64,000 nucleotides of DNA from Bradyrhizobium manausense (GTDB taxonomy: Bacteria > Pseudomonadota > Alphaproteobacteria > Rhizobiales > Xanthobacteraceae), in the NCBI RefSeq assembly GCF_018131105.1, contig NZ_JAFCJI010000001.1, positions 310,001 through 374,000 on the forward strand, given 5' to 3'. Under the pieces are notes generated by a model. The model ran no database searches. It was not told where the DNA came from and saw only the letters and a program-made list of their open reading frames with translations. Below are positions 1 to 9,916 of this stretch, one piece after another (the stretch's first letter is position 1; each line of letters opens with the position of its first letter). The translations under genes and the position numbers were made by a program.

Positions 1-1
1 C

Positions 2-832
2 GCCTTCACGGTCTCGATCGACTACAAGCCCGATGGCGGCACCGGTATCTCGGCCGAAGAGCGCGCCTCCTGCTGCCGCGCGCTGTCCAATCCCAATGCC
101 GGCGCCAACGACTTCGCCCGGCCCGGCCACATCTTCCCGCTGATCGCCAAGGATGGCGGCGTGCTGCTGCGCTCCGGCCACACCGAGGCCGCGGTCGATC
201 TCTGCAAGCTCTCCGGCCTGCCGCCGGTCGGCGTCATCAGCGAGCTGATGAACGACGACGGCAGCGTGATGAAGGGCGAGCAGGTCGCCCGCTTCGCCGC
301 CCAGCACAGGCTGAAGCACGTCACCATCGCCGACATGATCGCCTATCGCCAGGCGCGCGAAAAGCTGATCGAGCGCGTCTCGACCTTCACGACCGAAAGC
401 CCGATCGGGCCGCTTCAGGGCTATGCCTACCGCTCGCCGTTCGATTCCATCGCCCACGTCGCGTTCGTCTACAACGGCGTCGGCGACGGCAAGAACGTGC
501 TGACGCGCTTCCACAAGCCGAACATCGTCAAGGACACCTTTACCGGCCACAAGCGCATGGCGGCCGTGCTCGAGCAGTTCAAGAAGTCCGGGCGCGGTGT
601 GCTGGTTTATTTGCGCGATGGCGCGGCCGGCGTTCCGGTGTCGCCGCTGCCGGAAGAGACGCAGACCGAGGCCGACCGCAACCGCCAGTGGCGCGAGGTC
701 GGTGTCGGAGCGCAGATCCTGCGCGATCTCGGCGTCACTTCGATCCGCCATCTCACCTCGTCGGTGCACGACTACAAGGGCCTGTCGGGCTTCGGCATCG
801 AGATCGTCGCCAACGAACAGCTCGAAAGCTAG
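2..832 (+). CDS. ribB: 3,4-dihydroxy-2-butanone 4-phosphate synthase with degenerate GTP cyclohydrolase II-like C-terminus (3' part)
   Basis: The reading frame is open from the first bases of the window, so the N-terminus lies outside it; 276 codons are visible. The first ~110 residues match the second half of DHBP synthase (RPGHIFPL, the RSGHTEAAVDL segment, ISELMNDDG), which makes the xylene-ring precursor of riboflavin from ribulose 5-phosphate. The remaining ~165 residues align with the GTP cyclohydrolase II fold (SPIGPLQGYAYRS, GHKRM, LRDLGV) but have none of the three clustered cysteines that bind zinc in active RibA. I therefore infer an active RibB half and a catalytically dead RibA-like tail, a pattern I recall from alphaproteobacterial RibBA-like proteins. 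No neighbour in the window belongs to the riboflavin pathway. Confidence 0.9.
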   Translation, partial: AFTVSIDYKPDGGTGISAEERASCCRALSNPNAGANDFARPGHIFPLIAKDGGVLLRSGHTEAAVDLCKLSGLPPVGVISELMNDDGSVMKGEQVARFAAQHRLKHVTIADMIAYRQAREKLIERVSTFTTESPIGPLQGYAYRSPFDSIAHVAFVYNGVGDGKNVLTRFHKPNIVKDTFTGHKRMAAVLEQFKKSGRGVLVYLRDGAAGVPVSPLPEETQTEADRNRQWREVGVGAQILRDLGVTSIRHLTSSVHDYKGLSGFGIEIVANEQLES

Positions 833-836
833 CGCT

Positions 837-897
837 GTCATTCCGGGGGCGCGCTCGCGTGCTCCGGGGTGCGCGAGGCGCATCCCCGGGATTCACG
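837..897. repeat. Degenerate intergenic palindromic repeat
   Basis: The stretch between ribB and gcdH begins TCATTCCGGGG and ends in an imperfect inverted copy, CCCCGGGATTC. It resembles the better-preserved hairpin element at 3272-3380, which shares the TCATTCCGGGG start. It is probably a decayed member of the same dispersed repeat family. The arms are imperfect. Confidence 0.4.
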
Positions 898-990
898 CAG
901 ACCCGATCATCTGCAACGCAATTGCACTTGTTGCCGCGGCGCTTTAATTTGTCGGGCAAATTTTGACGGAACCAGACGAAAGGACGTTTC

Positions 991-2205
<1,215 letters not shown>

Positions 2206-2246
2206 GCAAGCCGCCCGAGCGTGGGATGCGACTGAACCTTCAAATT

Positions 2247-2333
2247 GCGTCATGGCCGGCCTTGTGCCGGCCATCCACGTCTTAGACCACGCGAAGAACG
2301 TGGATGCCCGGCACAAGGCCGGGCACGACGAAG
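2247..2333. repeat. Long intergenic hairpin repeat (GGCCGGCC type)
   Basis: About 33 bases starting CGTCATGGCCGGCC are repeated as a near-perfect inverted copy ending GGCCGGGCACGACG, with a short loop around TTAGACCACGCGAAG. The sequence can fold into a long GC-rich hairpin between gcdH and the MBL gene. It has no U tract, so it looks like a dispersed repeat more than a classical terminator, although it may also stabilise the gcdH transcript end. Confidence 0.75.
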
Positions 2334-2353
2334 CCAGCAAGGTATGAGCAGCC

Positions 2354-3271
2354 ATGTCCGACAACGACGACGTCCCGTTCAACCGCAACTTTCCGCTCAA
2401 AGCAGGCGTCGTCGAGGAAGTCCGCCCCGGCGTGCGCCGGGTGCTCTGCAACAATCCGAGCCCGTTCACCTTCACCGGCACCGTTAGCTACATCGTCGGC
2501 ACCGGCAACGTCGCGATCATCGATCCTGGTCCGGACGATGAGGCTCATGCGGCCGCGCTGCTCGACGCCGTGCGCGGCGAGACCGTGAGCCATATCTTCG
2601 TCACCCACACGCATCGCGATCACTCGCCCAACACGCCCCGGATCAAGCAGGCGACCGGCGCGCCTGTTTATGCCGAGGGTCCGCACCGCGCCTCGCGTCC
2701 GCGCTTCGAGAGCGAGAAGCACAATCCGGAATCTGGCGCCGATCGCGACTTCTTGCCCGATATCAGGATCGCCCATGGTGACATCGTCGAAGGCGCCGGC
2801 TGGCGGCTGGAAGCCGTGGCGACGCCCGGCCACACCGCCAATCACCTTGCCTTCGCCTGGCCCGAGCGGAAGTTCAATTTCGTCGGCGACCACGTGATGG
2901 GATGGTCGACCTCGATCGTGGCGCCGCCCGACGGCTCGATGATCGATTACATGGAATCGCTCGACCGGCTCGCTGCGCGCGAGGAGGATCTCTATTTCTC
3001 CGGCCACGGCCCGGAGATCCCGGAAGGCCAGCGCTTTGTGCGTTTCCTGATCCGGCACCGCAAGGCGCGCGAAGCCTCGATCCTGCACCGTCTCGCCAAG
3101 GGCGAGACTGACATCCCGACCATGGTCCGCGCGATCTATATCGGCATCGATCCCCGGCTGATGACGGCCGCCGGCTATTCCGTGTTGGCGCATCTGGAAG
3201 ACCTCGTCGCGCGCGGCGTTGTCGCGACGAACGGCGATCCCGTGATCGGCGGGACCTACCGGATGGCCTAG
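2354..3271 (+). CDS. Metallo-beta-lactamase-fold hydrolase (LACTB2-like)
   Basis: The 305-residue product has the metal-binding HxHxDH motif at residues 85-90 (THTHRDH), a later GHT in ATPGHTANHL, a conserved Asp in FVGDHVMGW, and a SGHGPEI histidine. This is a complete set of dinuclear zinc ligands for the MBL fold. The C-terminal ~70 residues (IRHRKAREASIL, then VLAHLEDLVARGVV) look like the winged-helix tail of the LACTB2/RNase-like hydrolase subgroup. Known members act on RNA, thioesters or lactones, so the substrate cannot be named. Signal peptide and membrane segments are absent, so it is probably cytoplasmic. It starts about 20 bp after a palindromic repeat and stands alone. Confidence 0.85.
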   Translation: MSDNDDVPFNRNFPLKAGVVEEVRPGVRRVLCNNPSPFTFTGTVSYIVGTGNVAIIDPGPDDEAHAAALLDAVRGETVSHIFVTHTHRDHSPNTPRIKQATGAPVYAEGPHRASRPRFESEKHNPESGADRDFLPDIRIAHGDIVEGAGWRLEAVATPGHTANHLAFAWPERKFNFVGDHVMGWSTSIVAPPDGSMIDYMESLDRLAAREEDLYFSGHGPEIPEGQRFVRFLIRHRKAREASILHRLAKGETDIPTMVRAIYIGIDPRLMTAAGYSVLAHLEDLVARGVVATNGDPVIGGTYRMA

Positions 3272-3380
3272 CGGTCATTCCGGGGCGCCGCGGAGCGGCG
3301 AGCCCGGAATCCATTCATCCGCTCATTCTGCGGCTCGATGGATTCCGGGTTCGGTCCTACGGACCGTCCCGGAATGACCG
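3272..3380. repeat. Intergenic palindromic repeat (TCATTCCGGG type)
   Basis: The region reads CGGTCATTCCGGGGCG at the left and its inverted partner CCCGGAATGACCG at the right, with an inner inverted pair GGAATCCAT/ATGGATTCC. The two coding regions converge on it, so it could serve as a bidirectional transcript end. No T-run follows either arm. Confidence 0.75.
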
Positions 3381-3386
3381 GGAGAG

Positions 3387-4241
3387 CTATTTCTTCACCG
3401 TCTTCGCGGGCGCCTTCGGTGGCGTCACCGGGGTCTTCTTCACCGGCTTCAGCGCATCGGCATCGGCCGCGGTGTTGAGATCGTCGATGAATTTCGTCAC
3501 GCGCGCGGCGTTGCTGCCGAGGTCGCTGTCGAAATAGCGCGAGGCCGAGCGGATATCGACGCGGGAATCGTCACCGTCTGGCACGACCCTGATCGAGATG
3601 TCCTCGCGAAAGCCCATGATCGGCGTGCGCGCCACCGCCTCGATGCGGCCCATGCGGCGCGGCGGCTGCGGCTCGCGTTCGTCGATGACAGTCCATTTGC
3701 GCTTGATGACGAGCTGGCGCGCGATCGCATAGGCGCGGTCGACGGGAATCTCGAGTTCGATCGGCTCGATATCAGGATAGAACTGGCGCTGCTGCTCGGC
3801 CGAGTAGAGACCGGCATAAACGGCGGTGTTGGTGCCGTCCCCGGTGCGCAGGCGCGACAGCGCGTCGAAGCGCGGCGGGTCGATCGGATCGGTGGTGATG
3901 TCGTAGATATGAGGCAGCTTGCGATACAGCAGGGCCTGATAGGCTGGATACGCGAGAATAGCTCCGTCGATCAGGAACGCGAGCAGGATGCGCGCCATGC
4001 CGCGCGAGCCGTTCTGCCAGATCGCGGCAAAGCCGGCGAGGCCGAACAGGATGGACAGTCCAGCGATCGCAAGCCCGCCGAAGAAGGTGGCCAGCGCCGG
4101 CTTCATCTCCAGGAAGTCGAAACGGACGATGATGACCGACACCACCACCGCCACCACCGCGAACACGGCCAGATTGCGCGCCCAGGTCGCGAGGCCGGAC
4201 ACGGGCTCCGACTGATAGGGAGCGGAAAACCTGCGGGCCAT
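3387..4241 (-). CDS. DUF1499 domain membrane protein
   Basis: The 284-residue protein begins with three or four hydrophobic segments: residues ~20-43, ~52-78, and a third around the ARILLAFLIDGAILAYPAYQ stretch. A soluble domain follows, containing HIYDITTDPIDPPRF, the signature start of DUF1499. The family is widespread in proteobacteria and its function is unknown. The C-terminus is a Lys/Pro/Ala-rich tail. The gene converges on the MBL gene through a palindromic repeat and is divergent from the next gene. I can support family membership but no biochemical role. Confidence 0.8.
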   Translation of the reverse strand: MARRFSAPYQSEPVSGLATWARNLAVFAVVAVVVSVIIVRFDFLEMKPALATFFGGLAIAGLSILFGLAGFAAIWQNGSRGMARILLAFLIDGAILAYPAYQALLYRKLPHIYDITTDPIDPPRFDALSRLRTGDGTNTAVYAGLYSAEQQRQFYPDIEPIELEIPVDRAYAIARQLVIKRKWTVIDEREPQPPRRMGRIEAVARTPIMGFREDISIRVVPDGDDSRVDIRSASRYFDSDLGSNAARVTKFIDDLNTAADADALKPVKKTPVTPPKAPAKTVKK

Positions 4242-4367
4242 GCTGTTCCATCACCGATGTGAGTCGCCGGGCGAGGCCACGGGCGACGGGAGCAAGCTGA
4301 CCTAGCGCATTTCCCGCAGGGCTGTGAAGCGATTTATCCCCTGTTCTGGACCGGTGAAAGACGGGCC

Positions 4368-5639
4368 ATGGCGATCGAACCAACGCCCCGCGACGAGCCA
4401 CATAGATTTATAGGGTGGTTCGCGGGAGGGGCCATGGGGAGGCTGGGGCTATCGAAGCAAGGCAACGCGGAGGTTTGCGGCTTGGCTCTGCCGCGGCGCC
4501 TGTTTCTGCTGCGGCTGACGATCCTCGTCGCATTTTGCATCGGGTTGGCGATGTCCCCGGGGCTATGGATGGGGCCACGGTCCTATCCACAGGTGCCGGT
4601 CTGGTCGCTGCTGCCGCCGATCGAGGGTGTCGTGGCGGTGACACTCTATGGCGTGCTGTTCGTGCTGGCGGGGCTTGCCGTGATCGCCCCTCGCGCTCGC
4701 TGGCCGATCGCGGGCTTCCTCGTCGTCATTGTCGTGTTCTGTCTTGCCGACCAGACGCGGTGGCAGCCGTGGGTGTTTCAGTACAGCTTCCTGCTGGCGG
4801 TCGTCGGCGTCGCCGACGGCAGCAGCGTGGCGCCGGTCGATGATCTCCAGACGCTGAACCTGGCCCGTCTGGTCATCGTCTTCACCTACGTCTTCTCTGG
4901 ACTCCAGAAGATCAACCTCAACTTCATGGAGAACGAGTTTTCCTGGATCATCACGCCGGTGACCAGCCTGGTTCCGACGATGGCCACGCCGCTTGATGCC
5001 CTCGGCTTTTTAGTCCCCTTCGTTCAGGTGGCGTTCGGCGTCGGTCTTCTGACCCGGCGTTTCCGTCGCGTTTCGCTCGCCGTTGCAGTCGGCATGCACG
5101 TCTTCATTCTGGCCATGTTCGGTCCCCTGGGATTGAACTGGAACGACATCGTCTGGCCATGGACCGCGGCCATGGCGGTGTTCGACGTGCTGCTGTTTTC
5201 AAGCCCCGACGACTTCACCTGGCGCGACATCGTCTGGAACGTGCGGGACCTTCGCCATGGCGCGACCGTGGCGCTGTTCGTGGTCCTGCCAGCCCTGAGC
5301 TTCTTCAATCTCTGGGATTCCTATCTGTCGTCGGCGCTCTATTCCGGCAATCTCACCGAAGCGCAGATCTATCTCAGCGACCTCGGCGCGGCTTCGACGC
5401 CGGGCAACATCCGCCCGTATTTGGTCCACACCTCGGAGAATACCAACGTGCTCAATCTCCAGCGCTGGGCGATCGAGGATCTCAACGTGACGCCCTATGC
5501 GGAAACACGCGTTTTCAAGACCATTGCCGGCGATCTGTGCCACGCCTTGCGTGACCGCAACCAGCTCGTGCTCGTGGTCAAGGAGCAGCGTCTGTTCTTC
5601 AGCCGCCCGGAGGTCGGCTTTCGCTGCGCGCAATTATGA
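4368..5639 (+). CDS. Polytopic membrane protein, HTTM-like, function unknown
   Basis: The 423-residue product has about eight to ten hydrophobic segments (for example LLRLTILVAFCIGLAMSPG and VVAVTLYGVLFVLAGLAVIA). A motif YVFSGLQKINLNF resembles the conserved region of HTTM (vitamin K-dependent carboxylase-like) membrane proteins. The last ~110 residues form a hydrophilic domain. A second in-frame ATG at 4434, behind GGGAGGGG, could be the true start and would remove 22 residues. The gene ends just before a terminator that belongs to the opposite strand. No substrate or partner is evident. Confidence 0.65.
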   Translation: MAIEPTPRDEPHRFIGWFAGGAMGRLGLSKQGNAEVCGLALPRRLFLLRLTILVAFCIGLAMSPGLWMGPRSYPQVPVWSLLPPIEGVVAVTLYGVLFVLAGLAVIAPRARWPIAGFLVVIVVFCLADQTRWQPWVFQYSFLLAVVGVADGSSVAPVDDLQTLNLARLVIVFTYVFSGLQKINLNFMENEFSWIITPVTSLVPTMATPLDALGFLVPFVQVAFGVGLLTRRFRRVSLAVAVGMHVFILAMFGPLGLNWNDIVWPWTAAMAVFDVLLFSSPDDFTWRDIVWNVRDLRHGATVALFVVLPALSFFNLWDSYLSSALYSGNLTEAQIYLSDLGAASTPGNIRPYLVHTSENTNVLNLQRWAIEDLNVTPYAETRVFKTIAGDLCHALRDRNQLVLVVKEQRLFFSRPEVGFRCAQL

Positions 5640-5647
5640 GCGGCCCG

Positions 5648-5678
5648 AAAACAAATGCGGCCCTCGAGGGGCCGCATT
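5648..5678 (-). terminator. Rho-independent terminator of the solute-binding protein gene
   Basis: A 10-bp GC-rich stem (AATGCGGCCC pairing with GGGCCGCATT) with a five-base loop is followed, on the minus strand, by TTTGTTTT. It lies about 55 bases past the stop of the ABC solute-binding protein gene read from the right. A second stem (AGAGGCGC/GCGCCTCT type, 5680-5706) lies between the gene and this terminator. Confidence 0.8.
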
Positions 5679-5732
5679 GGAGAGGCGCGCCACAGGTGCG
5701 CCTCTCACGTCGCTCGTGATCTTTGAGAGGCG

Positions 5733-6941
5733 TTAGTGCGTGACCAGCGGGCAGGCCGAGTCCGACAGCTTGCCGAATGCCTCTTCGCCGGACATGGTCT
5801 GCACCAGCTTGTAGTAGTCCCAAGGCTGCTTGGATTCGTCGGGCTTCTTCACCTGCATGATGTACATCTCGTGCTCCATCAGCCCGTCGGCGCGGATCTT
5901 GCCGTTGCTGGTGAACATGTCGTCGATCTTCATCTTCTTGAGCTCGGCCATCACCTTGTCGGAATTGGTGGTTCCGGCAGCCTTGACCGCGTTGAGGTAG
6001 GTCATCGTGGCCGAATAGTAGCCGGCCTGGTTCATGGTGGGCTCGCGCTTGGTCTTCTCATAGTAGCGCTTCGAGAAGGCGCGCGTCTTGTCGTTGAGAT
6101 CCCAGTACCATCCGGTCGTCAGATAGAGCCCCTGTGCGGTCTTGAGCCCGAGACTGTGGATGTCGCTGATGAAGGCGAGCAACGCGGCCGGCTTCATCGT
6201 CTTGCCGATGCCGAACTCGTCGGCGGACTTGATCGAGTTGGTGAAATCGTTGCCGGCATTGGCGAGGCCCAGCACCTGCGCACCCGAGTTTTGGGCCTGA
6301 AGCAGATAGCTGGAGAAGTCGGAGGTCGAGAGCGGTACGCGCACCGCGCCGACCACCTTGCCGCCATTGGCTTCGACGACCTTGGAGGCGGATTCCTGCA
6401 ACTGCGTGCCGAAGGCATAGTCTGCCGTCAGGAAGAACCAGGTCTTGCCACCCTGCTTCACCATGGTCTTGGCGGTACCGTTGCCGAGCGACGTGGTGTC
6501 GTAGACGTAGTGCACGGTGTAGGGCGTGCAGTCCTTGCCGGTCAGTGATGCACCGGCGGCGCCGATCGCGATGAAGGGGATTTTCTTCTCCTTGGCAACA
6601 TTGCTCATCGCCAGGCTGACGCCGGTGTTCGAGCCGCCGAGGATCATGGTGACGCCATCGCGGTCAGCCCATTCGCGGAATTTCTGCGCGCCGAGATCAG
6701 GCTTGTTCTGATGGTCCGAAACCATGAACTCGATCTTGTTGCCGAGGACGCTGCCGCCAAAATCTTCGATCGCCATCTTGGCCGCCTCGACGCCGCCGGG
6801 GCCGATCACGTCGGCGTAGAGACCCGACATATCGTCGATATCGCCGATCACGACCTTGTTATCAGCTGCCTGTGCGGCGGTGATGGTTGCCATCGACGCG
6901 GCCAGCAGCCACGGCAGCATTCGCAGCGAAGTCAATTTCAT
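5733..6941 (-). CDS. ABC transporter solute-binding protein, branched-chain amino-acid type (LivK/PBP type 1)
   Basis: The 402-residue protein starts at the ATG at 6941 (MKLTSLRMLPWLLAASMAT), preceded by AAGAGGAACG as ribosome-binding site and followed by a Sec signal peptide cleaved near AQAADN. An upstream in-frame extension has no coding support. The mature part shows the family layout: GDIDDMSGLYADVIGPGG at the start, a SNTGVSLAMSNVA loop, and a C-terminal YYKLVQTM segment. Such proteins capture branched-chain amino acids, amides or aromatic acids in the periplasm. No permease or ATPase gene is adjacent, so this is an orphan binding protein. The acyl-CoA ligase just upstream has its own terminator. 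A strong terminator follows. Confidence 0.88.
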   Translation of the reverse strand: MKLTSLRMLPWLLAASMATITAAQAADNKVVIGDIDDMSGLYADVIGPGGVEAAKMAIEDFGGSVLGNKIEFMVSDHQNKPDLGAQKFREWADRDGVTMILGGSNTGVSLAMSNVAKEKKIPFIAIGAAGASLTGKDCTPYTVHYVYDTTSLGNGTAKTMVKQGGKTWFFLTADYAFGTQLQESASKVVEANGGKVVGAVRVPLSTSDFSSYLLQAQNSGAQVLGLANAGNDFTNSIKSADEFGIGKTMKPAALLAFISDIHSLGLKTAQGLYLTTGWYWDLNDKTRAFSKRYYEKTKREPTMNQAGYYSATMTYLNAVKAAGTTNSDKVMAELKKMKIDDMFTSNGKIRADGLMEHEMYIMQVKKPDESKQPWDYYKLVQTMSGEEAFGKLSDSACPLVTH

Positions 6942-7030
6942 CTTGAGCGTTCCTCTTATTGGCTTGAAGTGCGGCGCGACGTTAGGGAGCCGCCGGGGCG
7001 GCTCCAATTCGTCTTTGGTCGCGTAACCGC

Positions 7031-7063
7031 AAACAAAAAAAGGCCCCTGCGCCGGCAGGGGCC
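7031..7063 (-). terminator. Rho-independent terminator of the acyl-CoA ligase gene
   Basis: On the minus strand a perfect nine-base stem (GGCCCCTGC with GCAGGGGCC) and a four-base loop are followed by TTTTTTTGTTT. It lies about 30 bases after the acyl-CoA ligase stop codon and upstream of the solute-binding protein gene, so the two genes are probably separate transcription units. Confidence 0.9.
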
Positions 7064-7091
7064 GCATTCGATCTTGGCCGTTCGGTGGGCG

Positions 7092-8720
7092 TTAGGCCGC
7101 CGCGTTCGGGAAGCGATATTCCTTGAACTGATCGCGCAGTGCAGTCTTCAGGATCTTGCCGGTCGCGGTATGCGGGATGCCGTCGACGAAGGCGACATCG
7201 TCCGGCATCCACCACTTGGCGATCTTGCCGTCCATGTACTTCAGGATGTCTTCGCGCGTGGCCTGCTGGCCCTGCTTGAGCTGCACGATCAGCAGCGGCC
7301 GTTCATCCCATTTGGGGTGGAACACGCCGATCACGGCGGCCTCCGCCACGGCCGGATGGCCGACTGCGAGGTTTTCGAGGTCGATCGAGGAGATCCACTC
7401 GCCGCCGGACTTGATCACGTCCTTGGAGCGATCGGTGATCCGCATATAACCGCCCTCGTCGATGGTCGCGACGTCACCGGTGTCGAAGAAGCCGTCCTCA
7501 TCGAGGATGTTGGCGTCGAGACGGAAATAGGCCTTGGCCACTGCGGGACCGGAGACCTTGAGACGGCCAAAGGTCTTGCCGTCCCAGGGCAGTTCCTTGC
7601 CGGCGTCGTCGGTGATCTTCATTTCGACCGCGAAGGGCGCGTAACCCTGCATCTGGAGAACGTCGAGCCGCGCATCGCCGGTCGCGTCCTGGAACGGAGG
7701 CTTCAGCGCCGAGACGCTGCCGATCGGGCTCATCTCGGTCATGCCCCAGGCGTGGCGGACATTCGAGCCCATGTCGAGGAAGGCCTTGATCATGGAGCGC
7801 GGCATCGCCGAGCCGCCGCAGATCACCATCTTCAGGTGTGGCAGCTTCAGATTGTTGGCGGTCATGTGCTGGAGCAGCATCAGCCACACCGTCGGCACGC
7901 CTGCAGTGTGCGTCACGTTTTCGGTGGAGAGCAACTCGTAGACTGAAGCACCGTCGAGCTTGGGGCCGGGCATCACCAGCTTGGTGCCCTGCGAGGGTGC
8001 GGAGAAGGCGATGCCCCAGCTGTTGGCATGGAACAGCGGAACCACCGGCAGCATTGTCTCCGAGGCGCTGGTGCCGAGCGCGTCGACATTGTTGGCCATC
8101 AGCGCGTGCAGCACGTTGGAACGATGCGAATACAGCACACCCTTCGGATCGCCGGTCGTGCCCGACGTGTAGCACATTGCGGCCGCCGTGTTCTCGTCAA
8201 AGTCCTTCCATTTGAATTTGCCGTCGGCCTCGGCGATCCAGTCCTCGTAGGCCACGACGTTCTTCAACGTGGTCTCGGGCATATGCGCCTTGTCGGTGAG
8301 GATGACGTACCGTTCGACGCTCGGCAGCTTGTCGGCGAGCTTCTCCAGCACGGGGACGAAGGTGAGATCGACCATCACGATGCGGTCCTGCGCATGGTTG
8401 ATGATCCAGGCGATCTGCTCCGGGAAAAGCCGGGGATTGACGGTATGGCAGATGGCGCCGATGCCCATGATGCCGTACCAGACTTCGAGATGGCGCCAGG
8501 TGTTCCAGGCGATCGTGGCGATGCGGTCACCGAGCTTGATGCCGTCGCGCTCCAGCATCTGCGAAACCTTGAGCGCGCGCTGGTGGATTTCGGCGTAAGT
8601 GGTGCGATGGATCGGTCCCTCGACCGATCGCGTGACAACCTCCTGATTGCCGTGGATCTTGGCGGCGTGTTCGATGATCCGGTGGCAGAGCAGGGGCCAA
8701 TCTTGCATCAAACCGAGCAT
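7092..8720 (-). CDS. Acyl-CoA ligase (AMP-forming; DmdB/long-chain fatty-acid-CoA ligase type)
   Basis: The 542-residue enzyme carries the complete ANL superfamily motif set: the P-loop-like [13 protein letters not shown], the [11 protein letters not shown]5 motif, [12 protein letters not shown] for ribose binding, [14 protein letters not shown] at the hinge, and the catalytic lysine in [13 protein letters not shown] near the C-terminus. These enzymes activate carboxylic acids through an acyl-adenylate to the CoA thioester. The overall sequence style resembles 3-methylmercaptopropionyl-CoA ligase (DmdB) and medium/long-chain ligases, so the exact acid is open. The ATG at 8720 gives the usual [10 protein letters not shown] start of this subgroup. 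It is transcribed alone to a strong terminator. Confidence 0.88.
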   Translation of the reverse strand: MLGLMQDWPLLCHRIIEHAAKIHGNQEVVTRSVEGPIHRTTYAEIHQRALKVSQMLERDGIKLGDRIATIAWNTWRHLEVWYGIMGIGAICHTVNPRLFPEQIAWIINHAQDRIVMVDLTFVPVLEKLADKLPSVERYVILTDKAHMPETTLKNVVAYEDWIAEADGKFKWKDFDENTAAAMCYTSGTTGDPKGVLYSHRSNVLHALMANNVDALGTSASETMLPVVPLFHANSWGIAFSAPSQGTKLVMPGPKLDGASVYELLSTENVTHTAGVPTVWLMLLQHMTANNLKLPHLKMVICGGSAMPRSMIKAFLDMGSNVRHAWGMTEMSPIGSVSALKPPFQDATGDARLDVLQMQGYAPFAVEMKITDDAGKELPWDGKTFGRLKVSGPAVAKAYFRLDANILDEDGFFDTGDVATIDEGGYMRITDRSKDVIKSGGEWISSIDLENLAVGHPAVAEAAVIGVFHPKWDERPLLIVQLKQGQQATREDILKYMDGKIAKWWMPDDVAFVDGIPHTATGKILKTALRDQFKEYRFPNAAA

Positions 8721-8785
8721 TCAGACGTTCCTCCGAGAAGTCGCTGGGCGCATTATCGCTCTCAGCTCAGGGCCAAAGAATTGTC

Positions 8786-9880
8786 ATGAGTTTTAGCCTG
8801 CCGGACTTTCGCCGCAAATGGTCTTGTCGCGGCAATATGTCCGCTGGCGCGGCAATGGTTACCGCTGTGGTAGGGCTGGCGCTTGTGCTCGCGGATCGGG
8901 CGGAGGCAAGAAATCATGCTGCGCCGCTCGATATCTTTGGTTTTGGTACGCCACGACCGCGCAAGAGCGTTCACGCCACCAAGATACCGCTACCAAAGCC
9001 TCGCCCCGAGGGGGCTCCGAAGGCGGACGCGGCTGCACCGGAGGCCGACGACAAGGCCTCTGCGGATAAGCCCGCCAACAAGCCGGCCGAGGCTGCGCCG
9101 CCTCCCGAGAAGCAACTCTCGGCCTGCCGGCTTGCGCTGACCGAGGAGATCGCGGTTGCGCCGTCCATTCCCGATATCCGCGGCCCCGGCGCGTGCGGTG
9201 GTGTGGATCTGGTGCGGCTGGAAGCGATCGTGCTGCCGGACAAGCGCAAGGTTGCGGTCAAGCCAGCGGCGATCCTTCGCTGCACCATGGCGACTGCGAT
9301 CGCGGATTGGGTGCGCACCGACATGGTGCCGCTGGCCGCGAGCCTCGGCTCGACCATCACCGATCTCGACAATTTCGACAGCTTCGAGTGCCGCGGCCGC
9401 AACCGTGTTGTGGGCGCGATGCTGTCCGAGCACGGCAAGGCCAATGCGCTCGACGTCCGCTCGCTCAAGCTCGCCAACGGGCAGTCGATCGGATTGACCG
9501 ACCGCACCCTATCCCGCGACGTACGCGAGCGCGTGTTGCATTCGGTCTGCTCGCGCTTTTCCACCGTGCTCGGCCCGGGCTCGGACTGGTACCACGAGGA
9601 CCACATCCATCTCGATCTCGCGCAGCGGCGCAACGACTACCGGATCTGCCAATGGAACGTCTGGGACCCCTTGCCCCAAATTGCTCCCCTGCTGCCGGCC
9701 GAGCGTCCCGAGGAGGCGCCGCCACGTGAGGTCGCGGCCAAGTCAGAGGGCGCCAAGGATGGCGCTAAGGATGGTGGCAAGGAGCAGGCTGACGATCAGG
9801 AAAGCGCGAAACCTGCCGCACCGGCGGACAAATCCACGGCCGATACGGGCAGGAGCAAGCCAACAAAAAAGCGCCGGTGA
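8786..9880 (+). CDS. Extensin-like C-terminal domain protein (putative periplasmic metallopeptidase-like)
   Basis: The 364-residue product has an N-terminal hydrophobic segment (AAMVTAVVGLALVLADRAEA, a signal peptide or anchor), then a ~75-residue Pro/Lys/Ala-rich linker. Next comes the extensin-like C domain with paired cysteines (SACRLAL, GACGGVD, FECRGR, RICQW), and a Lys/Ala-rich tail closes it. HGKANALDVRSL and WYHEDHIHLDLA supply a His/Asp/His arrangement like that of M15-type D-Ala-D-Ala peptidases, which suggests wall remodelling; that role is inference. A later ATG at 8837 would shorten the cytoplasmic lead. It converges with an L,D-transpeptidase gene at a shared terminator, which fits an envelope theme. 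Confidence 0.8.
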   Translation: MSFSLPDFRRKWSCRGNMSAGAAMVTAVVGLALVLADRAEARNHAAPLDIFGFGTPRPRKSVHATKIPLPKPRPEGAPKADAAAPEADDKASADKPANKPAEAAPPPEKQLSACRLALTEEIAVAPSIPDIRGPGACGGVDLVRLEAIVLPDKRKVAVKPAAILRCTMATAIADWVRTDMVPLAASLGSTITDLDNFDSFECRGRNRVVGAMLSEHGKANALDVRSLKLANGQSIGLTDRTLSRDVRERVLHSVCSRFSTVLGPGSDWYHEDHIHLDLAQRRNDYRICQWNVWDPLPQIAPLLPAERPEEAPPREVAAKSEGAKDGAKDGGKEQADDQESAKPAAPADKSTADTGRSKPTKKRR

Positions 9881-9893
9881 GACCGGCGCTTTT
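9867..9893. terminator. Bidirectional rho-independent terminator
   Basis: AAAAGCGCCGGT and ACCGGCGCTTTT form a perfect 12-bp stem around a three-base loop. There is an A-run before and a T-run after, so it can act on both strands. It overlaps the last codons of the extensin-like gene and lies about 25 bases past the stop of the convergent L,D-transpeptidase gene. Confidence 0.9.
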
Positions 9894-9916
9894 CAAAAGC
9901 CTCAAGCAAGGCCCGC

